A stretch of DNA of 64,000 nucleotides, taken from the NCBI RefSeq assembly GCF_001653795.1, contig NZ_CP011514.1, positions 3,614,279 through 3,678,278 on the forward strand. The letters are read 5' to 3'. The position numbers and the translations under genes were made by a program. This document shows positions 1-10,544 of this stretch, one piece after another (within the stretch, counting starts at the first letter, position 1; each line of letters starts with the position of its first letter). Under the pieces are notes generated by a model that did not search any database, was not told where the DNA came from, and saw only the letters and a list, made by a program, of their open reading frames with translations. Source of the DNA: Mitsuaria sp. 7 (GTDB lineage Bacteria > Pseudomonadota > Gammaproteobacteria > Burkholderiales > Burkholderiaceae_C).

Positions 1-209
1 AGTTCAGCACGCTCGACAACAGCGACGTCAACGGCTTCGCCTACATGGCGGCGAGCAAGTACTTCACCGTCGACGTGCGGGCCCAGTGGCGACTCGACAA
101 GCAATGGACACTCGCCGCCGGCATCGACAACCTCAACAACTACCAGTACTGGAACTTCCATCCGTATCCGGGGAGGACGTTCCAGGTGGAGCTGAGGTGG
201 GATCACTGA
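1..209 (+). CDS. TonB-dependent receptor, C-terminal fragment (5' end outside window)
   Basis: An open frame enters from the left edge and ends in TGA. The last residues read YFTVDVRAQW, then GIDNLNNYQYW, then YPGRTFQVELRWDH. The 'GIDNLxN..YW..HPYPGRT' pattern followed by a terminal amphipathic strand is typical of the last beta strands of an outer-membrane TonB-dependent receptor barrel. Substrate cannot be told because plug and most of the barrel are missing. Its stop codon overlaps the 3' end of the convergent toxin gene by 7 bp. Confidence 0.7.
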   Translation, partial: FSTLDNSDVNGFAYMAASKYFTVDVRAQWRLDKQWTLAAGIDNLNNYQYWNFHPYPGRTFQVELRWDH

Positions 210-505
210 TCCGCATCACCTGGGAGCGCTGCCTCAGGCCAATGCCGCGCCACATGGATCACGCGCCGAATGATCAGTCGCGGCGGCGGTGATTGATAGA
301 GGACTCGGTAGTTGCGTTTGACCGGCAATGCGCGGACGCCCTTGTTCAGCGTGCGAGTACCAAGTCCCGGCTGACACTCGAGGATCCGGAACTTGCGGAA
401 GAACTCCTTCTGCATCCTTTCAGCGGCGATGGGGTCGTCTTCTTCAATGCGGCTCAATATGTCATGGAGGTCCCGGAATGCCTCCCTCGAAATCTCCGCG
501 TTCAT
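203..505 (-). CDS. RelE/ParE-family type II toxin
   Basis: A 100-residue basic protein with the ParE/RelE fold signature. It has an N-terminal helix pair (SREAFRDLHDILSRIEED), a central 'PGLGTRTLNKGVRALPVKRNYRVLYQ' stretch split over two strands, and a C-terminal strand-helix 'VIHVARHWPEAA' typical of plasmid-stabilisation toxins. ParE members poison gyrase and RelE members cleave mRNA; the target here cannot be told from sequence. The start ATG overlaps the antitoxin stop as ATGA, implying translational coupling. Family assignment is from motif pattern; activity is inferred. Confidence 0.8.
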   Translation of the reverse strand: MNAEISREAFRDLHDILSRIEEDDPIAAERMQKEFFRKFRILECQPGLGTRTLNKGVRALPVKRNYRVLYQSPPPRLIIRRVIHVARHWPEAALPGDADQ

Positions 506-813
506 GATTTCGACGGGAGGTCTCCGGACCCCTCCGCTCCAAATCGCATCGCAAGCGCCTTCTCAGCGTCGTCGAGCGGAATGTTTTGCCCGGCCATTCC
601 GGATCGGATGCTCTCGCGCACGAGGTGGTACTGCTGGGCCTCCCAGCTCTTCGGATCGAAGTACTCGGGGCTGTTGATGAACAGAGCCTCTTCGATCAAA
701 CCAATGACGAACTCATCGACGCTGAAATGCGCCGCGGCAGCTCCGGTCTCCAGCTTGTGCTTGAGGTCCGCATCGATGAGGATGGTCAAGGTGGTGGGGG
801 AGATGTCGGTCAT
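502..813 (-). CDS. ParD/CopG-like ribbon-helix-helix antitoxin
   Basis: A 103-residue protein beginning MTDISPTTLTILIDADLKHK. It shows an N-terminal beta strand followed by two helices (VDEFVIGLIEEALF), the layout of a ribbon-helix-helix DNA-binding domain, then an acidic, flexible tail that would bind the toxin. It lies immediately upstream of the toxin with a 4-bp ATGA overlap, the normal antitoxin-first order. An in-frame ATG 39 bp upstream (minus-strand position 852) would add 13 residues; the shorter start is chosen because the RHH strand normally begins near the N-terminus. Confidence 0.72.
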   Translation of the reverse strand: MTDISPTTLTILIDADLKHKLETGAAAAHFSVDEFVIGLIEEALFINSPEYFDPKSWEAQQYHLVRESIRSGMAGQNIPLDDAEKALAMRFGAEGSGDLPSKS

Positions 814-934
814 ATACGGGCTGAAGTCGATGCGCCTTAGGACAGCGTTCATTCTGCACCTGCACTTTCCATGAAGGGGGATGCAGGATTCTGAGAAGCA
901 GTTGGACCCGCCGGAATCGAGCCACAGCCCAAAA

Positions 935-950
935 CGACTCGGACGAGTCG
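935..950. promoter_or_regulatory. perfect palindrome upstream of the toxin-antitoxin pair
   Basis: CGACTCG-GA-CGAGTCG is a perfect 7+7 inverted repeat about 80-140 bp upstream of the candidate antitoxin starts, inside the divergent spacer shared with the prolyl oligopeptidase gene. The 2-nt centre is too small for an RNA hairpin loop, so an operator, perhaps for the RHH antitoxin, fits better than a terminator. No protein is shown to bind it. The rest of the 280-bp spacer shows nothing else I can name. Confidence 0.3.
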
Positions 951-1134
951 GTCTGCGGCGAAAGACGATCACTTTGAGCCAGCCCCGGCGACGACACGGC
1001 GTCGCGGTTCGTCCACCCCGTACTTCCCCGCCCTGACCAAAGGCACCCCAGGGACAGCGGGGCACAATCCCCGCGCACCGCCCCGCACGGCCACGAGCCC
1101 CGCGGGGCGCTTCCCGACTCCAGGAGCACATCGC

Positions 1135-3357
<2,223 letters not shown>

Positions 3358-3403
3358 ACCGGGCGTTTGCGCAGGGGAACTGGCGGATGTCAGTCGGCAA
3401 CTG

Positions 3404-4051
3404 ATGCCCATGCCTATTGCCTTCCCCTCCAACACCGTCCCTGACCTCTCCTACGCTCCGGTCGTCATCAGCACGCCGGGGCGCCACCCGCTCAACGCGT
3501 ACGTTCGGCCCGAAGCCTTCGACCCCCGTCAACTCCCCGGGACCCTCGAACACTTCGGTCCGCTCACGCCGGCCTCCACGGTGGATGAGGCGTTCCAGCG
3601 GGCGCAACGCCATCAGCAGCTTCTCGATGCCGCGTCGATCCCGACGCTGATGCAGCTGCCAGCGACCGCCCTGGGACGTGATCCGGACAACTTCATGCGC
3701 TTCATGCGGCGGCTCGGTACCCCGGACCTGCAACATCGATGGTCGCTCCGCCAGGCGGAGGACGGCCACGCGGCAGAACTCTTGTCGATCGGCCTTGTCA
3801 GTGCCGTCCGGAGCGACAACGCCGAGGCATTCCGGGAGGCACTGAAGCGGTGCTCACTTCCTGCATATCGCCACGTCGGCTTCGACCTGACCGATGCGTT
3901 GAAGGAGGCCGTCGCGATCGGATGCACCGCGGGCTCGAATCCACGACTGGGCGCAATCTGGCGCGCGCATTGCGCGAAGTTCCTGCAGGAGGGTCGATTG
4001 ACGCGGTCGGAACATCGACGCCTGGTCGCGTGTTTCGACACGGCGGTCTGA
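3404..4051 (+). CDS. small member A of the local helical-repeat (candidate effector) family
   Basis: A 215-residue protein of unknown function. The first 13 residues (MPMPIAFPSNTVP) hold no acidic residue and are Pro/Ser-rich. Residues about 78-215 align by eye with the 250-residue paralog at 7221-7973. Shared landmarks are 'LMQLPATALG' versus 'LIRMPVAALG', and a C-terminal 'GRLTRSEHRRLVACFDTAV' versus 'GRLTPGEHRSVMRVHDSAV'. The body is predicted all-helical, without signal peptide or membrane segment. An ATG two codons downstream is an equally possible start and no clear Shine-Dalgarno is present. It starts 46 bp after the peptidase gene. Homology to its neighbours is seen; secretion is inferred. 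Confidence 0.72.
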   Translation: MPMPIAFPSNTVPDLSYAPVVISTPGRHPLNAYVRPEAFDPRQLPGTLEHFGPLTPASTVDEAFQRAQRHQQLLDAASIPTLMQLPATALGRDPDNFMRFMRRLGTPDLQHRWSLRQAEDGHAAELLSIGLVSAVRSDNAEAFREALKRCSLPAYRHVGFDLTDALKEAVAIGCTAGSNPRLGAIWRAHCAKFLQEGRLTRSEHRRLVACFDTAV

Positions 4052-4198
4052 ACGTCAATACCGCCGTGGGCCCGCAGCCCCCCAGGCTCTTTCCATGGCG
4101 GGTCGAGCGCCTGTCCGTCGCGGGCCTGGGACGTTGTCACCGGCGAACCATCCCCGGCCGATCGCGACTGACTGCCTTTGACATCTTCACGACCCGTC

Positions 4199-5437
4199 AT
4201 GCCGTCGACGCCCGCCTCCCCCACGTTCACCACCGGTTTCGTCATCGTGGATGACGACGGCAACGTCGGCTATGAGCCGCCGCCAGCCTTGCGGGACCAA
4301 CTCGAGAAGGCCGTCCTCGATGGCGATCTCGACACGACGAAACACCTCCTCGACAAGATCCACGATCGCAGCGGCTGGTGCGGCGAGATCGACACCCGGG
4401 AACATTTCGACGTGCTGAGTCATGCGCTCCAGACCGGCATGCGTGCCGGTCTGGCCGCGACCTCCGCCGCCTGCCTGCGGGCCATGGGCGGCGATCGCGC
4501 ACTCCGGGAGATGGCGCAGCGCGAGATGCCGCAGGTGCTCCGCACCGTGCCGGCGAGCCAGCGCGCGGGCGACCTCATCCGCCTGCCGGCCGCGGCCCTG
4601 GACTGCTGGGCCCGTCTCGTGACGGAGGCGGGACTCACCGGCATCCTCACGCCGGGCGCCGCCGCATCGATGCTGGGCGGTGTCCGCCGCTCGACACCGC
4701 TCCTGCGCGCCGCGATGAAGGAGGCGGACCAGTTCCTCGCCGTCATCGAGGGCTATGCCCACGCGGGGCGCGAGAAGCTCGTCCGTGGGGAATCCCTGCT
4801 GAGCTTGATGCAAGGCCGTGCCAATGGGGGCGAGACCGTCCTGCTCGCCGCGGCGCTGCAGAACGGCGGGACGCAGTTGCACACCTTCCTGAAGGCGGCC
4901 CATGCCGCAAGACGCGGGAATGCCCTGTCGGAGAAGGAGTATGTCCAGTTGATCTCGGAAGGTCGCCCAGGCAGCACGGTCCTGGCCGCGTTGTGCGAGC
5001 CGACCCGGCTGGTGGATGCGGACGAGCCGCCCGCCCTCGACGTTCAACGCGGCGAAGCGCTGGCGACCTATCTGCAGGGCCTGCTCCTGGCGCGCCTGCC
5101 AAGCGCCGTGAGCTTGAGCGACAAGACCTTCGCGGAGATCCTCCTGAGCCCGGGCAGCGATGGCCGGCCGGCCATCCGGCAATGCAGCCAGCGCCAGGCC
5201 AGGGAGATCCGCTCGAGGCTGCAACGGGCGCTCGAGACGGGGATGCTGCCGGCGCCGACGGTGCAGAAGATCCTTGCGCAGGTGCCCGAGGTACAGGCGC
5301 AGTCCCCGGCGGAGGTCAGGCCACAGGGACACGCCTTCGGCGACCGCGTGCGGGAGGCGGTGCAACGCGGGGACATCGAGAAGGTCTGGGAACTTCACCG
5401 CAGGACGCCCGGCCCCGTGAAGCAGGATCTGGCATGA
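4199..5437 (+). CDS. helical-repeat (candidate effector) family member B
   Basis: 412 residues, unknown function. The leader MPSTPASPTFTTGFVIV has no acidic residue before position 18. It contains the family motif 'LIRLPAAALDCWARL', then at least two repeats of the kind 'FLKAAHAARRGNALSEKEYV' + 'QLISEGRPGSTVLAALCEP', and 'YLQGLLLARLPSAVSLSDKT'. The phrase '(E/D)Y(V/L)xLI...LxxLCEP' recurs in member C. A TTG seven codons upstream keeps the frame open; the ATG is preferred because it gives the same kind of leader as the other members. No clear ribosome binding site. It lies 147 bp after member A, possibly co-transcribed. Confidence 0.72.
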   Translation: MPSTPASPTFTTGFVIVDDDGNVGYEPPPALRDQLEKAVLDGDLDTTKHLLDKIHDRSGWCGEIDTREHFDVLSHALQTGMRAGLAATSAACLRAMGGDRALREMAQREMPQVLRTVPASQRAGDLIRLPAAALDCWARLVTEAGLTGILTPGAAASMLGGVRRSTPLLRAAMKEADQFLAVIEGYAHAGREKLVRGESLLSLMQGRANGGETVLLAAALQNGGTQLHTFLKAAHAARRGNALSEKEYVQLISEGRPGSTVLAALCEPTRLVDADEPPALDVQRGEALATYLQGLLLARLPSAVSLSDKTFAEILLSPGSDGRPAIRQCSQRQAREIRSRLQRALETGMLPAPTVQKILAQVPEVQAQSPAEVRPQGHAFGDRVREAVQRGDIEKVWELHRRTPGPVKQDLA

Positions 5438-5501
5438 ACGGACGCGATGGCGCCGGACCCGCGCCGTCGCTTCTCCGAAGCGCCGGAAATGGACGCGAAA
5501 A

Positions 5502-5521
5502 CCGGCCACTTGTCTGGCCGG
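5502..5521. terminator. candidate weak hairpin terminator after member B
   Basis: CCGGCCA-cttgtc-TGGCCGG forms a 7-bp stem with a 6-nt loop 65 bp after the stop of member B. It is followed on the + strand by ATTT and flanked on the other side by four A's, which would be a U-run in the - direction. Weak in either direction. Confidence 0.35.
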
Positions 5522-5814
5522 ATTTGCCCCGTTTTCTCCGCGCCTTCAGGTCGCGCCGCTCCGCGATGATGCAAAGCATGACGACACGCCGCACGCCCGC
5601 CTTCTCGCAGCCCACGCTCCCGCGTCCCTGCCCCGGAAAGCCAGCCCCGGCGCCGGTCCCGCCTTCGCGGATCTGAGTTCTCACGATCCACGCGCCCAGG
5701 CCGCGTCCCTCAGCGGGTCGCCCATGGCCGGCGCACATGCGCTTCCCATTCGCCACGCCGCAGCGCCACGCCCCCTGAGCAGTCGGGGCGTTCAGGCGGC
5801 GTCACAGCGCCCTT

Positions 5815-5848
5815 GCCCGGCCTCTCCACGAGGGGCCGGGCTTTTTTT
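5815..5848 (+). terminator. strong Rho-independent terminator
   Basis: A 10-bp GC-rich stem (GCCCGGCCTC with GGGGCCGGGC, one G-T pair), a 7-nt loop and an immediate run of seven T's. It ends + strand transcription arriving from members A/B and isolates member C, whose start lies 100 bp further on. Confidence 0.88.
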
Positions 5849-5948
5849 CGCCTCGGCCACGCCCGGGGAGGCCGCCGCGCATCGACGGCGCGCCGACGAT
5901 CAGGGGTGGGATGCGGGAACCTTGCGGCCACGGCCCGCACTGACCGGC

Positions 5949-7145
5949 ATGCACGTCCCCCCGGCCCCCCCGCGCTCCGCAAGCCCGATGCCCAGCGCGC
6001 AGATCCAGCCGTCGCAGGCCGCGAGCGATCCGGTCCTGCTGCTGCAGGAGTCCTTGCGGGAGTGCCGGCGTCACCCGGCACTGCTCGCCCTGTTGCTGCG
6101 CCTGAGTCCCGCCGAGGGTATTCCGAATCCGCTGCGTCAGGCCATGAGCGCAGGAGATCCCACCAGCGCCGGCATGCTGCTCTCGGTGGTTCAACGCCTG
6201 GCCGAGGAGCAATACCTGACCCCGGAACAGGAGCGGCGCCTGCTGATCGATGCGATGGACGATGCCGCACTCGTGCACCCGGACCTCTTCGACGCCTGGT
6301 TGCTGAGCGTCGACGCAGCCGCCAAGGCTGGACGCATGGCCATGAAGCAGGCGTTCAAGGTCATCACGAGACGCGGACACGACTCGACGGATGCGCTGCA
6401 ATGGGTGCGCGGCGGATGCAAGGCCGGGGCGCTCCGGGGTTGGGTCGGTCTGGTCTCGCGGGCGTGCCGACTGGGCGTGATCGAGCGCGACATCGGTCTG
6501 CGGATCCTGCGCGCGCCTGGCGCGGACACCAGTTTCCTGGACTCGAGTCAGTTCCGCGAGAACAGGGCCGGCATGCGCGAGCTGCTGGAGGGCTATGTCG
6601 ACGCCGCCGGCCAAGGCGACATCGATCATGCGGAGCTGATGGACCTGCTCCGCGAGGTGGCGGCGGCGCTCTCCCCGCTCTGGCAGCGCGCTCGGAGTCA
6701 TGCCGACGCGCACGAGCATCTCGCGTCGTTCATGGACGCCGCCTTCACCGCGGCCGTCCGCAAGACCCTGAGCCCCGACGACTATCTGACGCTCATCGCC
6801 CCGCGGGAACGGACCGTCCCACTGCTGACCAGCCTCTGCGAGCCGCTCCGACAGGAGGGACTCAAGGTCTATCTGAAGAGGCTGGTGATCGCATCGGCGG
6901 GCGGCGTCCTGCCCGTCGAGTCCCTGCGTGCGCTGCTGCTCGCCAGGAGCGACTGCAGGCGTGCGGACATCGCGGGCGTCTCGGCGACGGCGAAGCAGCG
7001 ACTGCTGGAGACCGTCGATCACCTGCTGGACTGCCAGTCGATCGATACCGCCGAGGCGGCTCGGCTGAGCCAGGAGATCGCCGAGGCGATCAGGGACGTC
7101 AAGGCAGCCAGGTCGACCGGGACGACCGGAATGACCAGAGCCTGA
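5949..7145 (+). CDS. helical-repeat (candidate effector) family member C
   Basis: 398 residues, unknown function. The leader MHVPPAPPRSASPMPSAQIQ runs 26 residues without an acidic residue. All-helical body; residues from about 240 onward carry the family repeats 'DYLTLIAPRERTVPLLTSLC' and 'YLKRLVIASAGGVLPVESLR' followed by LLLAR, matching member B in the same order. The start is chosen over an upstream in-frame ATG at 5724 because the terminator lies between them. In addition, the start context CACTGACCGGCATGCAC is nearly the same as that of member H (CACTGACCGGGCATGCAC). No signal peptide, no membrane segment. Confidence 0.72.
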   Translation: MHVPPAPPRSASPMPSAQIQPSQAASDPVLLLQESLRECRRHPALLALLLRLSPAEGIPNPLRQAMSAGDPTSAGMLLSVVQRLAEEQYLTPEQERRLLIDAMDDAALVHPDLFDAWLLSVDAAAKAGRMAMKQAFKVITRRGHDSTDALQWVRGGCKAGALRGWVGLVSRACRLGVIERDIGLRILRAPGADTSFLDSSQFRENRAGMRELLEGYVDAAGQGDIDHAELMDLLREVAAALSPLWQRARSHADAHEHLASFMDAAFTAAVRKTLSPDDYLTLIAPRERTVPLLTSLCEPLRQEGLKVYLKRLVIASAGGVLPVESLRALLLARSDCRRADIAGVSATAKQRLLETVDHLLDCQSIDTAEAARLSQEIAEAIRDVKAARSTGTTGMTRA

Positions 7146-7220
7146 TCGCGCACCGCGCGCGTTCATCACAGGTGCCGCACGGCTTTGAACCTCTCGCGGG
7201 GGCACCGGCACTGTTGTCGA

Positions 7221-7973
7221 ATGCAACTCTCGTTCTCCGCCTCCTCGTCCCCTTCCCTCCAGCCTGTACCCAGCCTGGACGCCGGGCAAGCGCCGACTAG
7301 CCTCGGCCTTGAACACGATGCACTGGCCGCGTGGAACGACAACGGCTTGCCGCAAGTGCTGGTCGCCACGTCGGACACCCATTACCGCGTCGTCACTCCG
7401 GGACCACACGGCGTGAACGACCGCCCCGTCAGGCTGGATGACCTGGCCCATCTTGCCGCCCCACCGCCTGAAAAGACGGACGAACGGGCCGCCCAACAGC
7501 GATTGCGCCTGCGGCTGATCCGTGAAGCGTCGGTGCCCGAGCTCATTCGGATGCCGGTCGCTGCGCTCGGGGGTGACGTCACGGCGTACGAGACGTTCCT
7601 GCAAAGGCTGCCGGCGGGTGAAGCGCGCGACCATCTGATCGACCAGTGGTTCCGGGGCAACCGCGACGACGGCCATATTGCGGGCGTCATGGCCATCACT
7701 TTGGCCGGTGCCATGGCCAATGGATTTCACGACCCGGTGTCGGTGATCCTGAAGCAATTGCAGAGTCGCACCTACCGCGACGTCAACGCAGCGATTGTTC
7801 TGCAAGCCGGCGCCCGTGCCTATGTCAGGCGAGACGGGGATCAGCAGGAGTCGGAAGCGGATGTGAAACTGCGCCAGCTCTGGCAAAAGGAAGTCGGCGC
7901 GCTACTCGCCGCCGGACGCTTGACACCCGGCGAGCATCGAAGCGTGATGCGGGTCCACGACAGCGCGGTGTGA
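7221..7973 (+). CDS. small member D of the helical-repeat (candidate effector) family
   Basis: 250 residues, paralog of member A over its last ~140 residues ('VPELIRMPVAALGGDV', 'GRLTPGEHRSVMRVHDSAV'). The leader MQLSFSASSSPSLQPVPSL is Ser/Pro-rich with no acidic residue before position 20. An in-frame ATG 12 codons upstream would add MNLSRGHRHCCR; the internal ATG is preferred because it yields the leader type of its paralogs. It lies 75 bp after member C and could be in one transcript with it. It faces the 3' end of the glucose dehydrogenase gene. Function unknown. Confidence 0.7.
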   Translation: MQLSFSASSSPSLQPVPSLDAGQAPTSLGLEHDALAAWNDNGLPQVLVATSDTHYRVVTPGPHGVNDRPVRLDDLAHLAAPPPEKTDERAAQQRLRLRLIREASVPELIRMPVAALGGDVTAYETFLQRLPAGEARDHLIDQWFRGNRDDGHIAGVMAITLAGAMANGFHDPVSVILKQLQSRTYRDVNAAIVLQAGARAYVRRDGDQQESEADVKLRQLWQKEVGALLAAGRLTPGEHRSVMRVHDSAV

Positions 7974-8009
7974 TCCCCACCGATCCAGACGTGGCCCCCT
8001 CAGCCTCCG

Positions 8010-10441
8010 TCAACGCTTCTCCAGCGCATACGCCCGCACATGGTCGCCGGGCCGGGTCCCGGTCGACCCGTGTCCGCCCGCGATGACCAGCACGTACTGC
8101 CGCCCGTCCGCGCCGAGGTAGGTCATCGGCGTGGCCTGTCCGCCGGCGGGCAGCCGCCCCTCCCACAGCACGCGGCCGTCGTTGACGTCGTAGGCGCGGA
8201 CATAGTCGTCCATGCTGCCCGACAGGAAGGCCACGCCGCCGGCCGTGATCAACGGTCCGCCCAGGCTGGGCACGCCCAGCCTGAACGGCACGGGGAGTGG
8301 GGACAGGTCGCGCACCGTGCCGTTGCGATGCCGCCAGACGACCTTGCCTTCGTTCAGGTCGACACCGGCCACCGTGCCCCACGGCGGCGCCTGGCACGGG
8401 ACGCCCAGCGGCGAGGTGAAGGGCTTCATCTTCGCGGCGAACGGCGCGCCGAAGTTCTCGTTGAGCGCCGGCAGCGCGCCCTTGGGCGGTCCGCCGTCCT
8501 GCACCAGCAGCGAGGTGTCGTCGCGGCGCGGCACCAGCGTCGAGGTGAAGCCCAGCACCGCCGGTGTCGTGAACGCGATGCCGCGGACCGGGTCGACGGC
8601 GATGCTGCCCCAGTTGAAGACACCGAAGTTGCCGGGATTGATCAGCGAGCCCTGCTCTGAAGGCGGCGTGAAGCGGCCCTCGTAGCGCAGCTTGTGGAAG
8701 GCGATGCGGCACCACAGCTGGTCGAACATGGACACGCCCCACATGTCGCGCTCGCGCAGTTCCGGCGGATTGAACGAGATCGCCGACACCGGCTGTGTCG
8801 CCGCGCTGAAGTCGCCCGCCGCCGCGCCCTGGGGCGCCGGCGTCTCGGTCACCGGGAACACCGGCTTGCCGTCGCGGCGGTCCAGCACGAAGAGCTCGCC
8901 CTGCTTGGTCGGCTGCACCAGCGCCGGCACGCGCCGGCCCTTCACCGTCAGGTCCACCAGCACCGGCTGCGACGGCACGTCGTAGTCCCACAGGTCGTGA
9001 TGCACGGTCTGGAACACCCAGCGCAGCCGGCCGGTCTCCAGCTCGAGCGCCACCACCGACGACGAGTGCTTCTCCACCGCCGCGGAGCGCTTGCCGCCCC
9101 ACTGGTCCGGCGGCTGGTTGCCCATCGGCAGGTAGACCAGGCCGAGCGACTCGTCGACGCTGGCCACCGACCACATGTTGGGCGAATTGGCCCTGTAGCT
9201 TTGACCGGCCGTATCGGCGCGGTGGCGTCGGGGTTTGCGGAATCCCAGTTCCAGACCAGCGCGCCGGTCTCGACGTCATACGCGCGGATCACGCCGGACT
9301 GTTCCTTCGTCGACGCGTTGTCGAGCACGGTCCCCCCGACGATCACCAGCTTGCGGGTCACCACCACCGGCGAGGTCGAGTAGTAGGCGCCCGGCTGGGC
9401 ATTGGGCATGCCGGCCATCAGGTTGACCGCGCCCTGCTGTCCGAACGAGGGGCAGGTCTTGCCCGTCGCGGGATCCAGCGCGATCAGGCGTGCGTCGGCG
9501 GTGGGCATGAAGAGCTTGGCCGCGCAGGTCGCGGGCTGGGCGCCTGCCGCCGCCATCGCGTCCGGGGGCGGCTGGTAGGACAGGCCGCGGCAGGTCAGGT
9601 GCTGCAGCGCCAGCTGTCCGCGCACTTGCGGGTCGAAGCGCCACAGCTCGCGGCCCGTCGTCGCGTCGAGTGCCAGCACCGTCTGGTGCGGCGTGCAGAG
9701 GAACAGGCGTTCGCCGACCTTCAGCGGCGTGACCTCGAAGGTGGTCTCGACCGGATCGCCGGGCCGGCCGCGGACGTCGCCGGTGCGGAAGTCCCAGGCC
9801 AGCTTGAGATCGCCGACATTGGCCGGCGTGATCTGCGCCAGCGGCGACCAGCGCTGGCCGAAGCCGGTGCGGCCGTAGGCATGCCATTCCCCGTCGGGCA
9901 CCGACGCGGCGCCGGAGGCCGGCGCGCCCGGCGGACGTGCGGCACCGTTGGCCGGCATCGTGCCCTCGACGGCATGAAGATCACGTGTCCAGGACGTCAA
10001 TGCCACGACAACGAAAATCCCGAGCACCGCCGCGAGCGCGAGCGCCGGCGGGCTGCGCCACGCGACGCGCCGGAGATCGTCGACGGGCAGGTGGCGCCGC
10101 ATGGTCGGCACCAGCGCCAGCAGCACCGCGCCGATCACGAAGGGCACGCCGAGCCGCGCGCCCAGCGGCCACCAGTCCAGGCCCACTTCCCACAGGCTCC
10201 ACACGAGCGTGGCCAGGAAATACAGCGCGTAGCCGAACACCGCCTCGCGCAATCGCCCCCACATCAACGCGCCGATCACGGCCCAGGCCAGGCCCGACAG
10301 CGCGTAGTACCAGCTGCCGCCGAGCGAGGCCAGCAGGCCGCCGGCGGCGAGCATGACGAAGCCCAGGATCAGCAGCGCGGCGCCGAGGACGCGGGCCAGC
10401 CAGGGGACGGGGGCGGGGGACGGTGCGAGGACGTTGGACAT
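8010..10441 (-). pseudogene. gcd: membrane-bound PQQ-dependent glucose dehydrogenase family, frameshifted
   Basis: Together two frames encode an ~810-residue quinoprotein dehydrogenase that would oxidise glucose (or a related polyol/quinate) in the periplasm and feed electrons to ubiquinone. The N-terminal frame starts MSNVLAPSPAPVPWLARVLG and has about five membrane helices, then 'DGEWHAYGRTGFGQRWSPL' and a propeller region ending 'DSANPDATAPIRP'. The C-terminal frame resumes with 'QSYRANSPNMWSVASVDESL' and runs through 'TVHHDLWDYDVPSQPVLVDL' to 'GDHVRAYALEKR'. The frames join near 9204-9212, where insertion of one G (CCGGGT for CCGGT on the coding strand) would restore 'IRPGQSYRANSPNMW'. 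This is either a true inactivating deletion or a sequencing error; family assignment is secure, exact substrate is not. Confidence 0.85.
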
Positions 10442-10544
10442 CAAGTCGCCTGAAGCGCCGCAAGCACGGCCATGGCGACACTTGGCAAGATTCATTCCGG
10501 CAACTTCAACGAACCGCTGCGGGCGCCCGCGCACCCAGAGACGC

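Larger units (their letters stand above)
5438..5948. other. gene-free spacer between members B and C
   Basis: About 510 bp with no convincing gene. An open frame continues upstream of member C through this stretch, but it runs across a strong terminator hairpin and is Pro/Arg-rich, so I treat it as non-coding. It holds a weaker hairpin near 5502-5521 and the strong terminator at 5815-5848. The promoter of member C should lie in the last 100 bp; no convincing -35/-10 pair is seen there. Confidence 0.5.

Noticed and set aside
4187..5509. 440-residue antisense open frame opposite member B, and similar long ones opposite C, G and H
   Set aside because: Typical GC-rich mirror frames with Arg/Gly/Ala-heavy composition and no domains; the + strand frames share motifs with each other.
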